Source: a virus
Reading direction: 5' to 3' (one strand)
Virus record (IMG/VR): IMGVR_UViG_3300030202_002298
Location: 1 to 49,657 of that record
Length of the DNA stretch: 49,657 nucleotides
This document shows positions 27,373 to 34,671 of this stretch, piece by piece (the stretch's first letter is position 1; every line of letters begins with the position of its first letter). Below the pieces are notes generated by a model. That model made no database searches. It was not told the DNA's origin and worked only from the letters and a program-made list of their open reading frames with translations. Position numbers and translations under genes: made by a program.

Positions 27373-27959
27373 TTGTTAGCCTCGAAGAATGCTTGAGCAA
27401 AACCTCTTGGTGTCTGGCTCCGCATCTCCTTAGTCCTTTCTGATTTGCCTCCGTACATAGTGTGCATCTTAGACCCTAGCACTGGAGGTAAACTTTTCTT
27501 TTTAGGTTTAGAGAACTTCCCCCATAAGAGAGTGTACTTGGTGTACTGTTCTTCCTCTCTCTCTCCCACTGGCAACCAACCAGCGAACTCATTAGGATGG
27601 AATGCGTACTCTCGAACACCGTACCAGTTCTTCATCCTTCCCACTGGATTCTCTAAGCACCACCACTTTGGGCTGTAGATAACCACTGTCCTCAAGCAAG
27701 CATCCACTACTCCTATGTTGTTCGTAAGTTTCTCAGGAGTATGCTTTGCCTTACCTCTCCAGTGCCTAGCTCCTGACACTGCGAACTCAGTACATGGGGG
27801 AGCCATAAGGATACCGTGTACTTTTTTATTCAGCTTAGGGAACAGTCGAACATCAAACCCTAGCTTAATGTCTACCTGTATTACCTCGTACCCTGCATCT
27901 CTGTAAGGCTGACTCCATCTACCACTGTAATCACATAGGGACAGGATAACCTTACTCAT
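27369..27959 (-). CDS. Small cytosine-C5-methyltransferase-like protein, 196 aa
   Basis: Transfers a methyl group to cytosine if active. The N-terminus (VILSLCDYSGRWSQPYRDAG, then VIQVDI) fits the SAM-binding loop and acidic ribose-binding strand. PPC at residues 54-56 gives the catalytic Cys56 and ENP at 103-105 is the motif VI Glu. At 196 residues it lacks a clear target-recognition domain, as in many short phage Dcm-like proteins. It overlaps the upstream 112-residue gene by 8 bases; together they could modify phage DNA against host restriction (inference). Confidence 0.75.
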   Translation of the reverse strand: MSKVILSLCDYSGRWSQPYRDAGYEVIQVDIKLGFDVRLFPKLNKKVHGILMAPPCTEFAVSGARHWRGKAKHTPEKLTNNIGVVDACLRTVVIYSPKWWCLENPVGRMKNWYGVREYAFHPNEFAGWLPVGEREEEQYTKYTLLWGKFSKPKKKSLPPVLGSKMHTMYGGKSERTKEMRSQTPRGFAQAFFEANK

Positions 27960-28290
27960 TCACTCCCTTTACTGTGACGCAGCCCTCTTCATACTTGAGG
28001 GTGTAATGAGTAAACCCATCAAAGAACTGCTTTATTTCCCAGCCTGTTAAATCAATGACGGGCCTACCTTTTTTTGAAGAAACCTTTCTACGTTCTACAA
28101 TTATATCATCGTCTTCCAGTAACCAGAACTTAACTGACCTACCTCTTCCTCTTTGTATCCATTGAGGTGCATAATAAGAACCGGGAGTGAAGCCAACCTC
28201 TGACAACCTCTTGTTCTCAATCCAGATTCGAGCATGATCCTGCCCTGTCTTCTGGCACTTACCTAATTTGTACTTTTTTACATTGTCCAC
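27952..28290 (-). CDS. SymE/AbrB-like fold candidate, 112 aa
   Basis: The segment RLSEVGFTPGSYYAP, followed by a beta strand and a basic, Lys/Arg-rich loop, resembles the swapped-hairpin core of SymE-type proteins (LxxAGFxxG). This is a weak motif match. GTG start at 28290, inside the end of the zinc-finger gene. Immediately upstream of, and overlapping, the methyltransferase gene, so it may supply the missing DNA-recognition part. Confidence 0.45.
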   Translation of the reverse strand: MDNVKKYKLGKCQKTGQDHARIWIENKRLSEVGFTPGSYYAPQWIQRGRGRSVKFWLLEDDDIIVERRKVSSKKGRPVIDLTGWEIKQFFDGFTHYTLKYEEGCVTVKGVNE

Positions 28291-28444
28291 ATTCTTGCCT
28301 TTCCATTACCTGTTCACCGCACTCTTCACACTCTTCCTCTTCAGGTTCTTCACCACTGCCATAACAATCAGGACAACTGTATGAAAGGGATGATCCCTGC
28401 TCTACATACAGATACCCTTTACCTCTACACCATTTGCATTTCAT
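28259..28444 (-). CDS. DnaJ-type zinc-finger miniprotein, 61 aa
   Basis: Four CxxC pairs at about residues 3/6, 24/27, 39/42 and 52/55. The first two are in CxxCxGxG-like contexts (CKWCRGKGY, CPDCYGSGE), the signature of DnaJ Cys-rich domains that bind two zincs. No J-domain is present. It is the first gene after the promoter at 28496-28506. It may bind zinc and a protein or nucleic acid partner; the substrate is unknown. Confidence 0.7.
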   Translation of the reverse strand: MKCKWCRGKGYLYVEQGSSLSYSCPDCYGSGEEPEEEECEECGEQVMERQECGQCKKVQIR

Positions 28445-28495
28445 TTGTTTATCTTACTCTTTTGTATGGGACATCTACTGTCCGTGATTACCATA
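28445..28495 (-). promoter_or_regulatory. Leader with 5-bp hairpin before the zinc-finger gene
   Basis: The presumed 5' untranslated leader contains GGACA, GTAGA, TGTCC on the minus strand, a 5-pair hairpin with a 5-base loop, about 20 bases from the presumed RNA start. Such 5' hairpins can protect phage RNAs from decay; this is inference. Confidence 0.35.
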
Positions 28496-28506
28496 TTTAG
28501 TGTCAC
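28496..28506 (-). promoter_or_regulatory. SP6-like phage promoter motif
   Basis: Minus strand TGTGACACTAAA followed by TATGG. The TGA inside the motif is also the stop codon of the 65-residue gene upstream, so gene end and promoter share bases. Confidence 0.77.
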
Positions 28507-28700
28507 AAATCCAACGCCAATTCCATTTTGAATTTCATTGCACTCAATACATCCAGCTTTCTTGATGCTTTCCATGTCTCATTGATACCGTACTTGTCAT
28601 GTATCTTACCTATCTCTTTTACTGTCTTGTTGTATTCTTTTTGGAGCTTATCTCTGTCCCAATTGGAATAGTCTCTACCTTCTTCGTGATTGTAACTCAT
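28503..28700 (-). CDS. Small charged helical protein, 65 aa
   Basis: A Lys/Glu/Asp-rich helical protein (RDKLQKEYNKTVKEIGKIHD) without a recognised family. It overlaps the ligase-like gene by 4 bases, and its stop lies within the following promoter motif. Confidence 0.5.
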   Translation of the reverse strand: MSYNHEEGRDYSNWDRDKLQKEYNKTVKEIGKIHDKYGINETWKASRKLDVLSAMKFKMELALDL

Positions 28701-29326
28701 GCTTTAAACCTGTGCTTTATCCAGTACCCATACTTCTCGTTGGGACTGCGTAGTTGTATGTGATATTTACTGTCTGTCTTCTTGGCTACTAGACCCTCGT
28801 AGAACTCACACCCTTGCTTCTCATTGAACTGCTTCATCTCTTCCCAATGAGCATTGACTTCACACTCTGGAAAGTGAGGAGCAATGTAAGCACCAGCCAT
28901 TATACTGAATCCAGTAGGGTTAAGATCTAAAGGGTCAACAGGTCTAAGGCTTTCCATTTCATTGTTCCAGAATGCGAAAGGTAATCGCGTGTCATAAACC
29001 AATCCCTTACGAAACAAGTAGGTCGGGCCTCTTCCTTTCATCGGTGTATCAAACACAATCAAGGAACCTTTCCCAATGTCATGCCTTCTCTCTAATGCTT
29101 CGCAGTCTACCCATTCTAGGTCTGTCTCTTTGAGTTGCATTAAAGCTGTGTCGAACTTGTCTGTAATACTTAGAGGTTCGCCTTGCCTGTTCCACATTCT
29201 GCCTGTTGGTACATGGACTAATGCTCTCCATCCATTGTACTTAGGTTCATACATCCAATCACCATACTTAGATGCTGCCTTATCTACAGGCCCACCGTTA
29301 GTTGGTCTTGCTGGGTACGTTATCAT
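28697..29326 (-). CDS. ATP-dependent DNA ligase-like nucleotidyltransferase, 209 aa
   Basis: Seals nicks by AMP transfer if active. Motif I EPKYNGWR at 27-34 holds the adenylated Lys29. VDCEAL (73-78) matches motif III/IIIa, EGLVAKK (177-183) motif IV and WIKHRF (202-207) motif V. At 209 residues it is a bare catalytic core without the OB-fold domain of full DNA ligases. The start ATG 29326 is chosen because it overlaps the upstream stop (ATGA). A polynucleotide end-adenylating or RNA ligase role is an alternative. Confidence 0.78.
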   Translation of the reverse strand: MITYPARPTNGGPVDKAASKYGDWMYEPKYNGWRALVHVPTGRMWNRQGEPLSITDKFDTALMQLKETDLEWVDCEALERRHDIGKGSLIVFDTPMKGRGPTYLFRKGLVYDTRLPFAFWNNEMESLRPVDPLDLNPTGFSIMAGAYIAPHFPECEVNAHWEEMKQFNEKQGCEFYEGLVAKKTDSKYHIQLRSPNEKYGYWIKHRFKA

Positions 29327-29661
29327 GTCTCTCTCTTCCATATGTCCATCACTTCCTGTATTGGTATGTTGAATTGTTTCTTGAATCTTTTCTGAACCTG
29401 CCACATGTCATCCTTCTCTATGACAACGCCCGTCCAGAAGTCTTTACTTGGGCCTGAATGAAACCAAGCAACTGGCTTGATTCCCCATGCTCTTATGTGC
29501 TGGCTAATCCACATCATGGGATCAATCGCACAGTCATTTCCGTTAATGATGTATGTATCGGGATGGTCTTGAAAGATCTGCCTAACCATCAAGTGTGTGT
29601 CTCTCCCAATGTAAACATCTAGCTGACCAATTCTAACTCGCCTGGTTGTAGTGCTGGGCAT
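29323..29661 (-). CDS. Hypothetical protein, possible SLOG-like fold, 112 aa
   Basis: The pattern VYIGRDTHLMVRQIFQDH, then DTYIINGNDCAIDPMMWISQ, then AWGIKPVAWF resembles nucleotide-binding SLOG/YspA-type proteins (Gly-rich loop then helix and strand), but the glycine loop is atypical, so this is a weak call. It overlaps the upstream gene by 43 bases and the ligase by 4. Confidence 0.4.
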   Translation of the reverse strand: MPSTTTRRVRIGQLDVYIGRDTHLMVRQIFQDHPDTYIINGNDCAIDPMMWISQHIRAWGIKPVAWFHSGPSKDFWTGVVIEKDDMWQVQKRFKKQFNIPIQEVMDIWKRET

Positions 29662-29876
29662 AGTCTTAGTAGGTCATTGAATTGTTCCTTTTGTTGGAAC
29701 TCTTTGTACCACTCCATCAACTTAGGAATCTCCCTGTGCATTTGTAATGCGTCGATGTCTGGGTTGTATGTTAATGTGATCTGTCCTCTCATAACTCCAG
29801 CCAGTAAAGCGTCTTGCTCTTGGCCATTGTCTGTTGCATCACATATCGTATCGTTTATGTAGTCTGTTGCTTTCAT
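29619..29876 (-). CDS. Hypothetical protein, 85 aa
   Basis: Helical and acidic at the N-terminus (INDTICDATDNGQEQDALL) with a Gln/Glu/Phe-rich C-terminal helix. No family recognised. Three bases separate it from the upstream gene. Confidence 0.5.
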   Translation of the reverse strand: MKATDYINDTICDATDNGQEQDALLAGVMRGQITLTYNPDIDALQMHREIPKLMEWYKEFQQKEQFNDLLRLCPALQPGELELVS

Positions 29877-29879
29877 ATT

Positions 29880-30272
29880 CTACCACCAACTGCTGTAGTA
29901 AACTGCTTCACCATTAGCGAATGCTTCTCTAGCTTTACTAATGAACTTCAAGTCATCCTCCTTATCTTCATCAATGCTTTCCCCAAAGAAACAACCCTGT
30001 GTTGGAGGTAGACTGTTACTGTTAACATCAGCTTCCAACTTGTCTATGTCTTCACTTGTTAACTCTAGGTTTGAACAGTTGAAGTCACTGTCCTCCCCCC
30101 CTTTCTCGAAGTATAACTTATGCATCCAACCTTGGAGGTTAGCGTGTTTACGCCAGTAACTTATCTGGTCAGAAACAAATATCTCATCTGCATCTGATAC
30201 ACTTGGATCAAAGTCTACTGGTTTATCTACTGCTCTCTTGTCTACCTTGTATGCGTACTGATCTAGTCCCAT
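29880..30272 (-). CDS. Conserved phage protein of the MGLDxY...SSWW type, 130 aa
   Basis: Begins MGLDQYAYKV, contains ISYWRKHANLQGWMHKLY and ends VYYSSWW. This combination (MGLD-x-Y start, YWRK-x-N-x-x-x-W, aromatic WW end) is a widespread small phage family of unknown function (recalled, not searched). The conserved Trp/Tyr/Lys pattern suggests a ligand pocket. It overlaps nothing; the upstream gene ends at 30274. Confidence 0.6.
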   Translation of the reverse strand: MGLDQYAYKVDKRAVDKPVDFDPSVSDADEIFVSDQISYWRKHANLQGWMHKLYFEKGGEDSDFNCSNLELTSEDIDKLEADVNSNSLPPTQGCFFGESIDEDKEDDLKFISKAREAFANGEAVYYSSWW

Positions 30273-30273
30273 G

Positions 30274-30837
30274 TTAAACCTTTACTTGTATTGTGCATGG
30301 CATGAGGTCGTGTATTTCCATGTTGGTTTCCAGTGAGTACATACTATGCCTCTCCTTGTGGAACCCTTCCTTTGGCTTACACTTCTCAGCTAACTCAAGT
30401 GCATCACTACACTCATACTCCTCGAACAGATCAGCGAGCCTACCTATAAGCTCATCCTGTTTGTCCTTGGGTATGGCATCACTCTTTACCTTAACCTCAA
30501 ACGATTCCTCGAACTGATTAGGTAGAGATGGATCTATGTCTGCCAGTGCTGCTAAGTCTACCTTGCGATAGCTGTTCATCATAATGATCTTACCATGCAC
30601 TGCATCCCATGTGCCTGTTACTCCTTGCTTACCAGACCAATGCTTGTAGTGCATATCAGGTACGCCTTCCTTAATCATCTTGGATGTTGAGTCGTACTGT
30701 TTCCATGCTGGTTTTAATTCAGCTAACAATTTCATGCTATCAACAAGCTCGGCATCCTCAACTACGGGATACTTACTTGTCTTCTTGATTGCTGCTGTTC
30801 CACTTTTCTTTATTCTGTTTAGTGCTGCTATACTCAT
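30274..30837 (-). CDS. Hypothetical protein, 187 aa
   Basis: Start at ATG 30837 (MSIAALNRIKKSG), overlapping the upstream stop by 4 bases. Basic N-terminus, mixed alpha/beta middle and acidic Glu/Lys-rich C-terminal third. No family recognised. Confidence 0.5.
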   Translation of the reverse strand: MSIAALNRIKKSGTAAIKKTSKYPVVEDAELVDSMKLLAELKPAWKQYDSTSKMIKEGVPDMHYKHWSGKQGVTGTWDAVHGKIIMMNSYRKVDLAALADIDPSLPNQFEESFEVKVKSDAIPKDKQDELIGRLADLFEEYECSDALELAEKCKPKEGFHKERHSMYSLETNMEIHDLMPCTIQVKV

Positions 30838-31055
30838 CCTATTATTTCCTCTATGTCTTTTGTTTCCCAATGTATAAGAAAGATTTTATCTGGAGTTGGC
30901 GTGGTGTGGTACCAACCGTCATATCCAACAGTCATTTCTCTAGCCCACTCACCACGAAACCAATCTTCACCTTCACCTAACTTTATACTCGATGGTTCAG
31001 GCTTCCACATGGTTATGTCATCTGAAAAGTTAATACCAAACCATGTTCGCTTCAC
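30834..31055 (-). CDS. Small Trp-rich hypothetical protein, 73 aa
   Basis: Six tryptophans in 73 residues (e.g. DWFRGEWAREM, DGWYHTTP). Soluble and probably beta-rich. It overlaps the RlpA-like gene upstream and the 187-residue gene downstream by 4 bases each. Function unknown. Confidence 0.5.
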   Translation of the reverse strand: MKRTWFGINFSDDITMWKPEPSSIKLGEGEDWFRGEWAREMTVGYDGWYHTTPTPDKIFLIHWETKDIEEIIG

Positions 31056-31468
31056 CTTACGTTTACCTTTCTATACTCTACCTTTGCTACTCCTCTTAGC
31101 CTGTACTCAGGTAACATCTCTCCCTTGTACTCAACTAGGTTTGTGCCTACTAACTTACCCATTAGGTGCGGTGTAACATCTAGCTTCCGTCCCTTCCTAT
31201 ATAGTGAGAACGATGGCCCTCGATCTAGCACAACACCCAACACTCTATTAGTGCCATGCTTTAGTTCGAGCCATGTCCCGAATGGATAATCTAAACTGGC
31301 GATGTATGGTTTATCTGGATCAAACTCTTGACCGCTTGCCATAAGATCACCTTTCTTGTAGCTGTCACCTTCTCCGTAATAACTACACTCAGTTGTCTTG
31401 AATCCCTTGTCTCGACTGCTCGCCCAGATCAGAGGGACTATCACTATCATTAGTATTAGTTTCTTCAT
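31052..31468 (-). CDS. RlpA-like secreted double-psi beta-barrel protein (candidate peptidoglycan lytic enzyme), 138 aa
   Basis: An N-terminal signal peptide (MKKLILMIVIVPLIWAS) is followed by the RlpA/DPBB signature in order: CSYYGEGD (~28-35), ASGQEFDP (~44-51), YPFGTWLEL (~61-69), VVLDRGPSF (~79-87, with the catalytic-type Asp82) and LDVT (~96-99). RlpA proteins are lytic transglycosylases acting on denuded glycan in the periplasm (known of bacterial RlpA). A phage copy with a secretion signal is a candidate endolysin or cell-wall remodeller. Start ATG 31468 lies inside the upstream gene (80-base overlap). Confidence 0.75.
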   Translation of the reverse strand: MKKLILMIVIVPLIWASSRDKGFKTTECSYYGEGDSYKKGDLMASGQEFDPDKPYIASLDYPFGTWLELKHGTNRVLGVVLDRGPSFSLYRKGRKLDVTPHLMGKLVGTNLVEYKGEMLPEYRLRGVAKVEYRKVNVR

Positions 31469-31658
31469 CGTCAAAATATGTGGTCATGCATTGTGTTAGA
31501 TGCCACTCGTTTGTTGCTGCATATATAACTTGCCCATCATTGTATACCCCCACCCTTGGATAGAACTCACTGAGTATCCGCATCATAACTGAATACAATG
31601 CGTAATCTCTTCCGTGTTTAATCAGGTTAATGAGATAGATTTTAATACATTGAATCAT
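31389..31658 (-). CDS. Hypothetical protein overlapping the RlpA-like gene, 89 aa
   Basis: N-terminal ~65 residues are mixed and hydrophobic-leaning (IYLINLIKHGRDYALYSVMM); the C-terminus is acidic and polar (FDDEETNTNDSDSPSD). Its last 80 bases encode the signal peptide of the RlpA-like protein in another frame. A 4-base ATGA overlap upstream supports it as a real gene. Confidence 0.45.
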   Translation of the reverse strand: MIQCIKIYLINLIKHGRDYALYSVMMRILSEFYPRVGVYNDGQVIYAATNEWHLTQCMTTYFDDEETNTNDSDSPSDLGEQSRQGIQDN

Positions 31659-32122
31659 TCTCCTATGGTGTCTGGCATTATTGTGAAACTTTTCTCCTCA
31701 AAGGCTACGATCAGATGTGTCTTACATTTATCTAGCATCCTTTGAATCTCTGATACCTGAACTGTATCCGCTCCATCATCACCGCCCCATGTTGCACGTT
31801 TAAGTTCCCACCAATCATTGAACTCATCTACCTTTGGGTTACATCCCTCGGCGTATGCAATCGGATGAGTATGGCTGACACCGTTCCGGTCTGTTCCTCC
31901 TCCCGTCATAAAGTAAACACCCTGATCTCCAACAATAATAAGCGTTGGGGTTGTTGATGCTTTCTCTTTTAACTCATTCATTGATGGTAGATCGAAGCCG
32001 TTATACCAATCACCTGTATCTCTAGGGTACTTGATTGAATAATCTATAACTGCTTGCACCTCCTCCTTCTTAAACTTGAGGATGTCCGGCTCCGTGTACT
32101 CTCCTCTTATTTCATCTTCCAT
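31655..32122 (-). CDS. DUF3085-like protein, 155 aa
   Basis: The core TLIIVGDQGVYFMTGGG, followed by HPIAYAEGCNP, resembles the plasmid/phage family DUF3085 (recognised from memory; moderate certainty). The family role is unknown; members often lie near antirestriction-type genes. It overlaps the DUF2958-like gene by 16 bases. Confidence 0.55.
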   Translation of the reverse strand: MEDEIRGEYTEPDILKFKKEEVQAVIDYSIKYPRDTGDWYNGFDLPSMNELKEKASTTPTLIIVGDQGVYFMTGGGTDRNGVSHTHPIAYAEGCNPKVDEFNDWWELKRATWGGDDGADTVQVSEIQRMLDKCKTHLIVAFEEKSFTIMPDTIGE

Positions 32123-32520
32123 ACTCTAGTAGTCCTCCTTACTTCTGATAATGGTTTAGGTTTGAAATATATATCACGCTCAACAGGTAGTCCTAACTTA
32201 CCTCTTAACTTCCACAGCATATCCAAGCTGAAGTAGCCCAGCTCTGCCTCGATCCCCTCCACCAATCCAAAGAACTGATCTTCACCATCAAACTCTGTGG
32301 CGTACCAAGTCCAGTTGGAATCAGGTGTGAAATACTTAACCCATACTACGGGATCAGTTACTTCTTCCTGACTATATATAGGTGGAAGTTTCCTTCTTTC
32401 CTTATCAGGTAGTAGATCAAACTTTGTTGGTGCTTTACCTGTCTTTATTGTTCGTCGAAGTTCTGCTATGGCCAAAGCCTTTTCGACATTCGTTAATACT
32501 TCCTTCATCTCTTCACTCAT
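32107..32520 (-). CDS. DUF2958-family protein, 137 aa
   Basis: The segments LPPIYSQEEV, VKYFTPDSNWTWYATEFD, FFGLVEGIEAELGYFSLDML and VERDIYFKPKPLSEV follow, in order, the conserved features of DUF2958, a family common on plasmids and phages whose function is not established. Its C-terminus ends in basic residues. Two bases separate it from the VWA gene. Confidence 0.75.
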   Translation of the reverse strand: MSEEMKEVLTNVEKALAIAELRRTIKTGKAPTKFDLLPDKERRKLPPIYSQEEVTDPVVWVKYFTPDSNWTWYATEFDGEDQFFGLVEGIEAELGYFSLDMLWKLRGKLGLPVERDIYFKPKPLSEVRRTTRVWKMK

Positions 32521-32522
32521 AA

Positions 32523-34535
32523 TTAATTTACCTTTGTTGCTATCTTTCTTAGGAAGGATGTCATCACTCCGATAGATGAAGTAATACCTCCAAGTACAAC
32601 ATTGTTACCTTCGCCATACATCTTCGCTCCTTCCTCCTTTGTGTATGCGTTTGCTATACCTATGCCATACACATCTATCTTGTAGATTGAACGACAGAAG
32701 CTAGTGGTATCAGCAACATGATTTATAGCAGCGTCACCACTGTAATGATGGGCGTGAGGCTCACCATCACTTATAACAAACACGATTCGGTTATCATAAT
32801 ATGGGTAGTCATTCATTAATTTCTTACTAACTTCCTCGATTGCATACCCGTCATAGTTAGCACCCCTATCTCTTATAGCTGGGATACGAACAGTGTCATC
32901 TCTTTGCTGGCTTAGGTACTCATGTATAACTACGCAGCATTCGTTCTTCGTTTTCTTTTTAGAAGGGACAGACTTGATTAGTTTTTCACCATGATTGTTT
33001 TCCCAATCAGCATAGTGTGTGTATATATCAAGACTAATACCTTTAATCTGCTTGAGTGCTTCAGACATAATCACACACACCTTATTAGCTGAGTCCATGC
33101 GAGTGACAGGAGCTTTGTAAGTACTACCCCCAGACTTGTCATAGTTTCCCATCGACCCTGACCTATCAACTAACAGTGCTACCGCAATCTTCTTACCCGA
33201 TATGACTTGCTGCTTCTCAAAGACAGATGGGTTGTCCGTATTGAATGATAACTTATACAAGGACGCAGGATCTAAGTGTCCACTCTTCTGACCGCGAACA
33301 TAACTGCGAGGATCATTGTTAAGGAAGTCTAAGCTATTAACTATTGCCTTGATTGAATCCTTATTATCACTGACCACTTGCTTGTACTTGTTAGACAACT
33401 TAGTAGCTGCTGCTTTCTTTGCAGGTGTAGACAAATCAAACTCATCTTCAACCACCCACTCAACACAAGACGGTGGCTCACCAGCATCAGGTATAGTAGG
33501 AAGCACCAGCTCAGACACATTAGTTGGAGTATCATCCTCACCTGACTTCATCTCATCTCCAAACAAGTGAGCATCAGCCTGACTAGGTAACGGATCACCC
33601 TCACCTTTGTCTTCACTGTTCTCACCTTCGCCTTCGCCCTCATCACTTCCACCTTCAGTCTCACACTCACCTTCCTCTTCTGGTACAGGATTGATAGGAG
33701 TATGTGCATCACCCTCTTCCTCCTCTTCCTCTACCTCGAACAGATCGTTGATGGTTTTCTCTAACAACTGTGCATCTTCAAACCTTTCCCTTGGTTTACC
33801 TGACAGCATGATCTCAGCCGCTTCATTCATTATCTGTTTCATCCTGCCATCATCCATGAATCTGGCATCTATAGGATTAAGTAGATTGTATGCTGTTGTT
33901 ATCGTTGCTGACCTTGCATCTAGCTCAGTTAAGTTGTCCATGTACTCATCATTGACCGTAGTTGAATAGTCACGGTGAGCATCGAAGAAACCTGTGAAGC
34001 CAGACCAGTTATCCAGTACATCCTTACGAGCTACTGCTTGCTCCATAGCTTCCCAGATATACTTAGCTTTACTACGCTCCCTGTTGAATGGCTTCGCCTG
34101 TTTAGCTGCCCTAGGATGAACTGTTCTCTTCATGGTTGAGGCTATCATTGCTAACCCCGACATGATGTCAGTTGCTTCACCAGTTGATTCAGTGTTAGTG
34201 AATATATCTGCTGGCATATATACGGTATCTGACTCGACATCATTAACCGCACCGACTGTTGCAAACCCCAGCTTCAGTGACCTCTCGCCACTAACACTGT
34301 TGTCCAGTACGTTAAGGTTCTTGGCTACAGTTCTCTTGAGCCTATCCTTTTCTACTGTTGATTCATCTGCCTTAGCTACAGATGTCCAACCTCCATACCC
34401 ACCACCATAAGAACCACGCGAGCTACCCCAGTTATCTAGGTAATCAGAAAGGCTAGTGCCATCCCTTCTACTCTCGTATCTACGTTCTTCTGCTGCTGCT
34501 TCATCTACTCTTATTTCCCACAATGGTTTACTCAT
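32523..34535 (-). CDS. CobT-like von Willebrand A domain protein, 670 aa
   Basis: Start ATG 34535 (MSKPLWEIR) behind AGGAG and overlapping the upstream micro-gene stop. Residues ~265-335 are a long Glu/Gly/Asp-rich acidic stretch, as in CobT. KSGHLDPASLYKLS (~417-430) then leads into the VWA domain: ALLVDRSGSMG (MIDAS Asp457-Ser461), DRGANYDGYAIEEV, and IVFVISDGEPH. In cobalt chelatase and MoxR systems such proteins partner an AAA ATPase, present here just upstream. The substrate in phages is unknown; cobalamin synthesis itself is unlikely. Confidence 0.85.
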   Translation of the reverse strand: MSKPLWEIRVDEAAAEERRYESRRDGTSLSDYLDNWGSSRGSYGGGYGGWTSVAKADESTVEKDRLKRTVAKNLNVLDNSVSGERSLKLGFATVGAVNDVESDTVYMPADIFTNTESTGEATDIMSGLAMIASTMKRTVHPRAAKQAKPFNRERSKAKYIWEAMEQAVARKDVLDNWSGFTGFFDAHRDYSTTVNDEYMDNLTELDARSATITTAYNLLNPIDARFMDDGRMKQIMNEAAEIMLSGKPRERFEDAQLLEKTINDLFEVEEEEEEGDAHTPINPVPEEEGECETEGGSDEGEGEGENSEDKGEGDPLPSQADAHLFGDEMKSGEDDTPTNVSELVLPTIPDAGEPPSCVEWVVEDEFDLSTPAKKAAATKLSNKYKQVVSDNKDSIKAIVNSLDFLNNDPRSYVRGQKSGHLDPASLYKLSFNTDNPSVFEKQQVISGKKIAVALLVDRSGSMGNYDKSGGSTYKAPVTRMDSANKVCVIMSEALKQIKGISLDIYTHYADWENNHGEKLIKSVPSKKKTKNECCVVIHEYLSQQRDDTVRIPAIRDRGANYDGYAIEEVSKKLMNDYPYYDNRIVFVISDGEPHAHHYSGDAAINHVADTTSFCRSIYKIDVYGIGIANAYTKEEGAKMYGEGNNVVLGGITSSIGVMTSFLRKIATKVN

Positions 34536-34663
34536 AAATATACTCCTATTAAATACCCTGCAATCAGGGCGATCAGGCAAAGGAATCCTGTTTCCATTAC
34601 CCAGAATTGTCTCTGAGCTTTCTGCCAGTCGGCTATGAACTTTTCTGATTCTTTAAATGTCAT
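34532..34663 (-). CDS. Membrane microprotein between AAA and VWA genes, 43 aa
   Basis: Reads MTFKESEKFIADWQKAQRQF and then a hydrophobic run (VMETGFLCLIALIAGYLIGVYL) that spans a membrane once; the first 20 residues are an amphipathic charged helix. It starts at ATG 34663 and ends in an ATGA overlap with the VWA gene, whose AGGAG ribosome site is inside it. Not recognised as a family. Its conserved-looking coupling suggests it anchors or regulates the AAA-VWA complex (inference). Confidence 0.65.
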   Translation of the reverse strand: MTFKESEKFIADWQKAQRQFWVMETGFLCLIALIAGYLIGVYL

Positions 34664-34671
34664 GGTATTAA

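Noticed and set aside
33300-33970. Long plus-strand frames opposite the VWA gene
   Set aside because: Ser/Leu/Pro-rich shadows of the acidic coding strand with no ribosome site.
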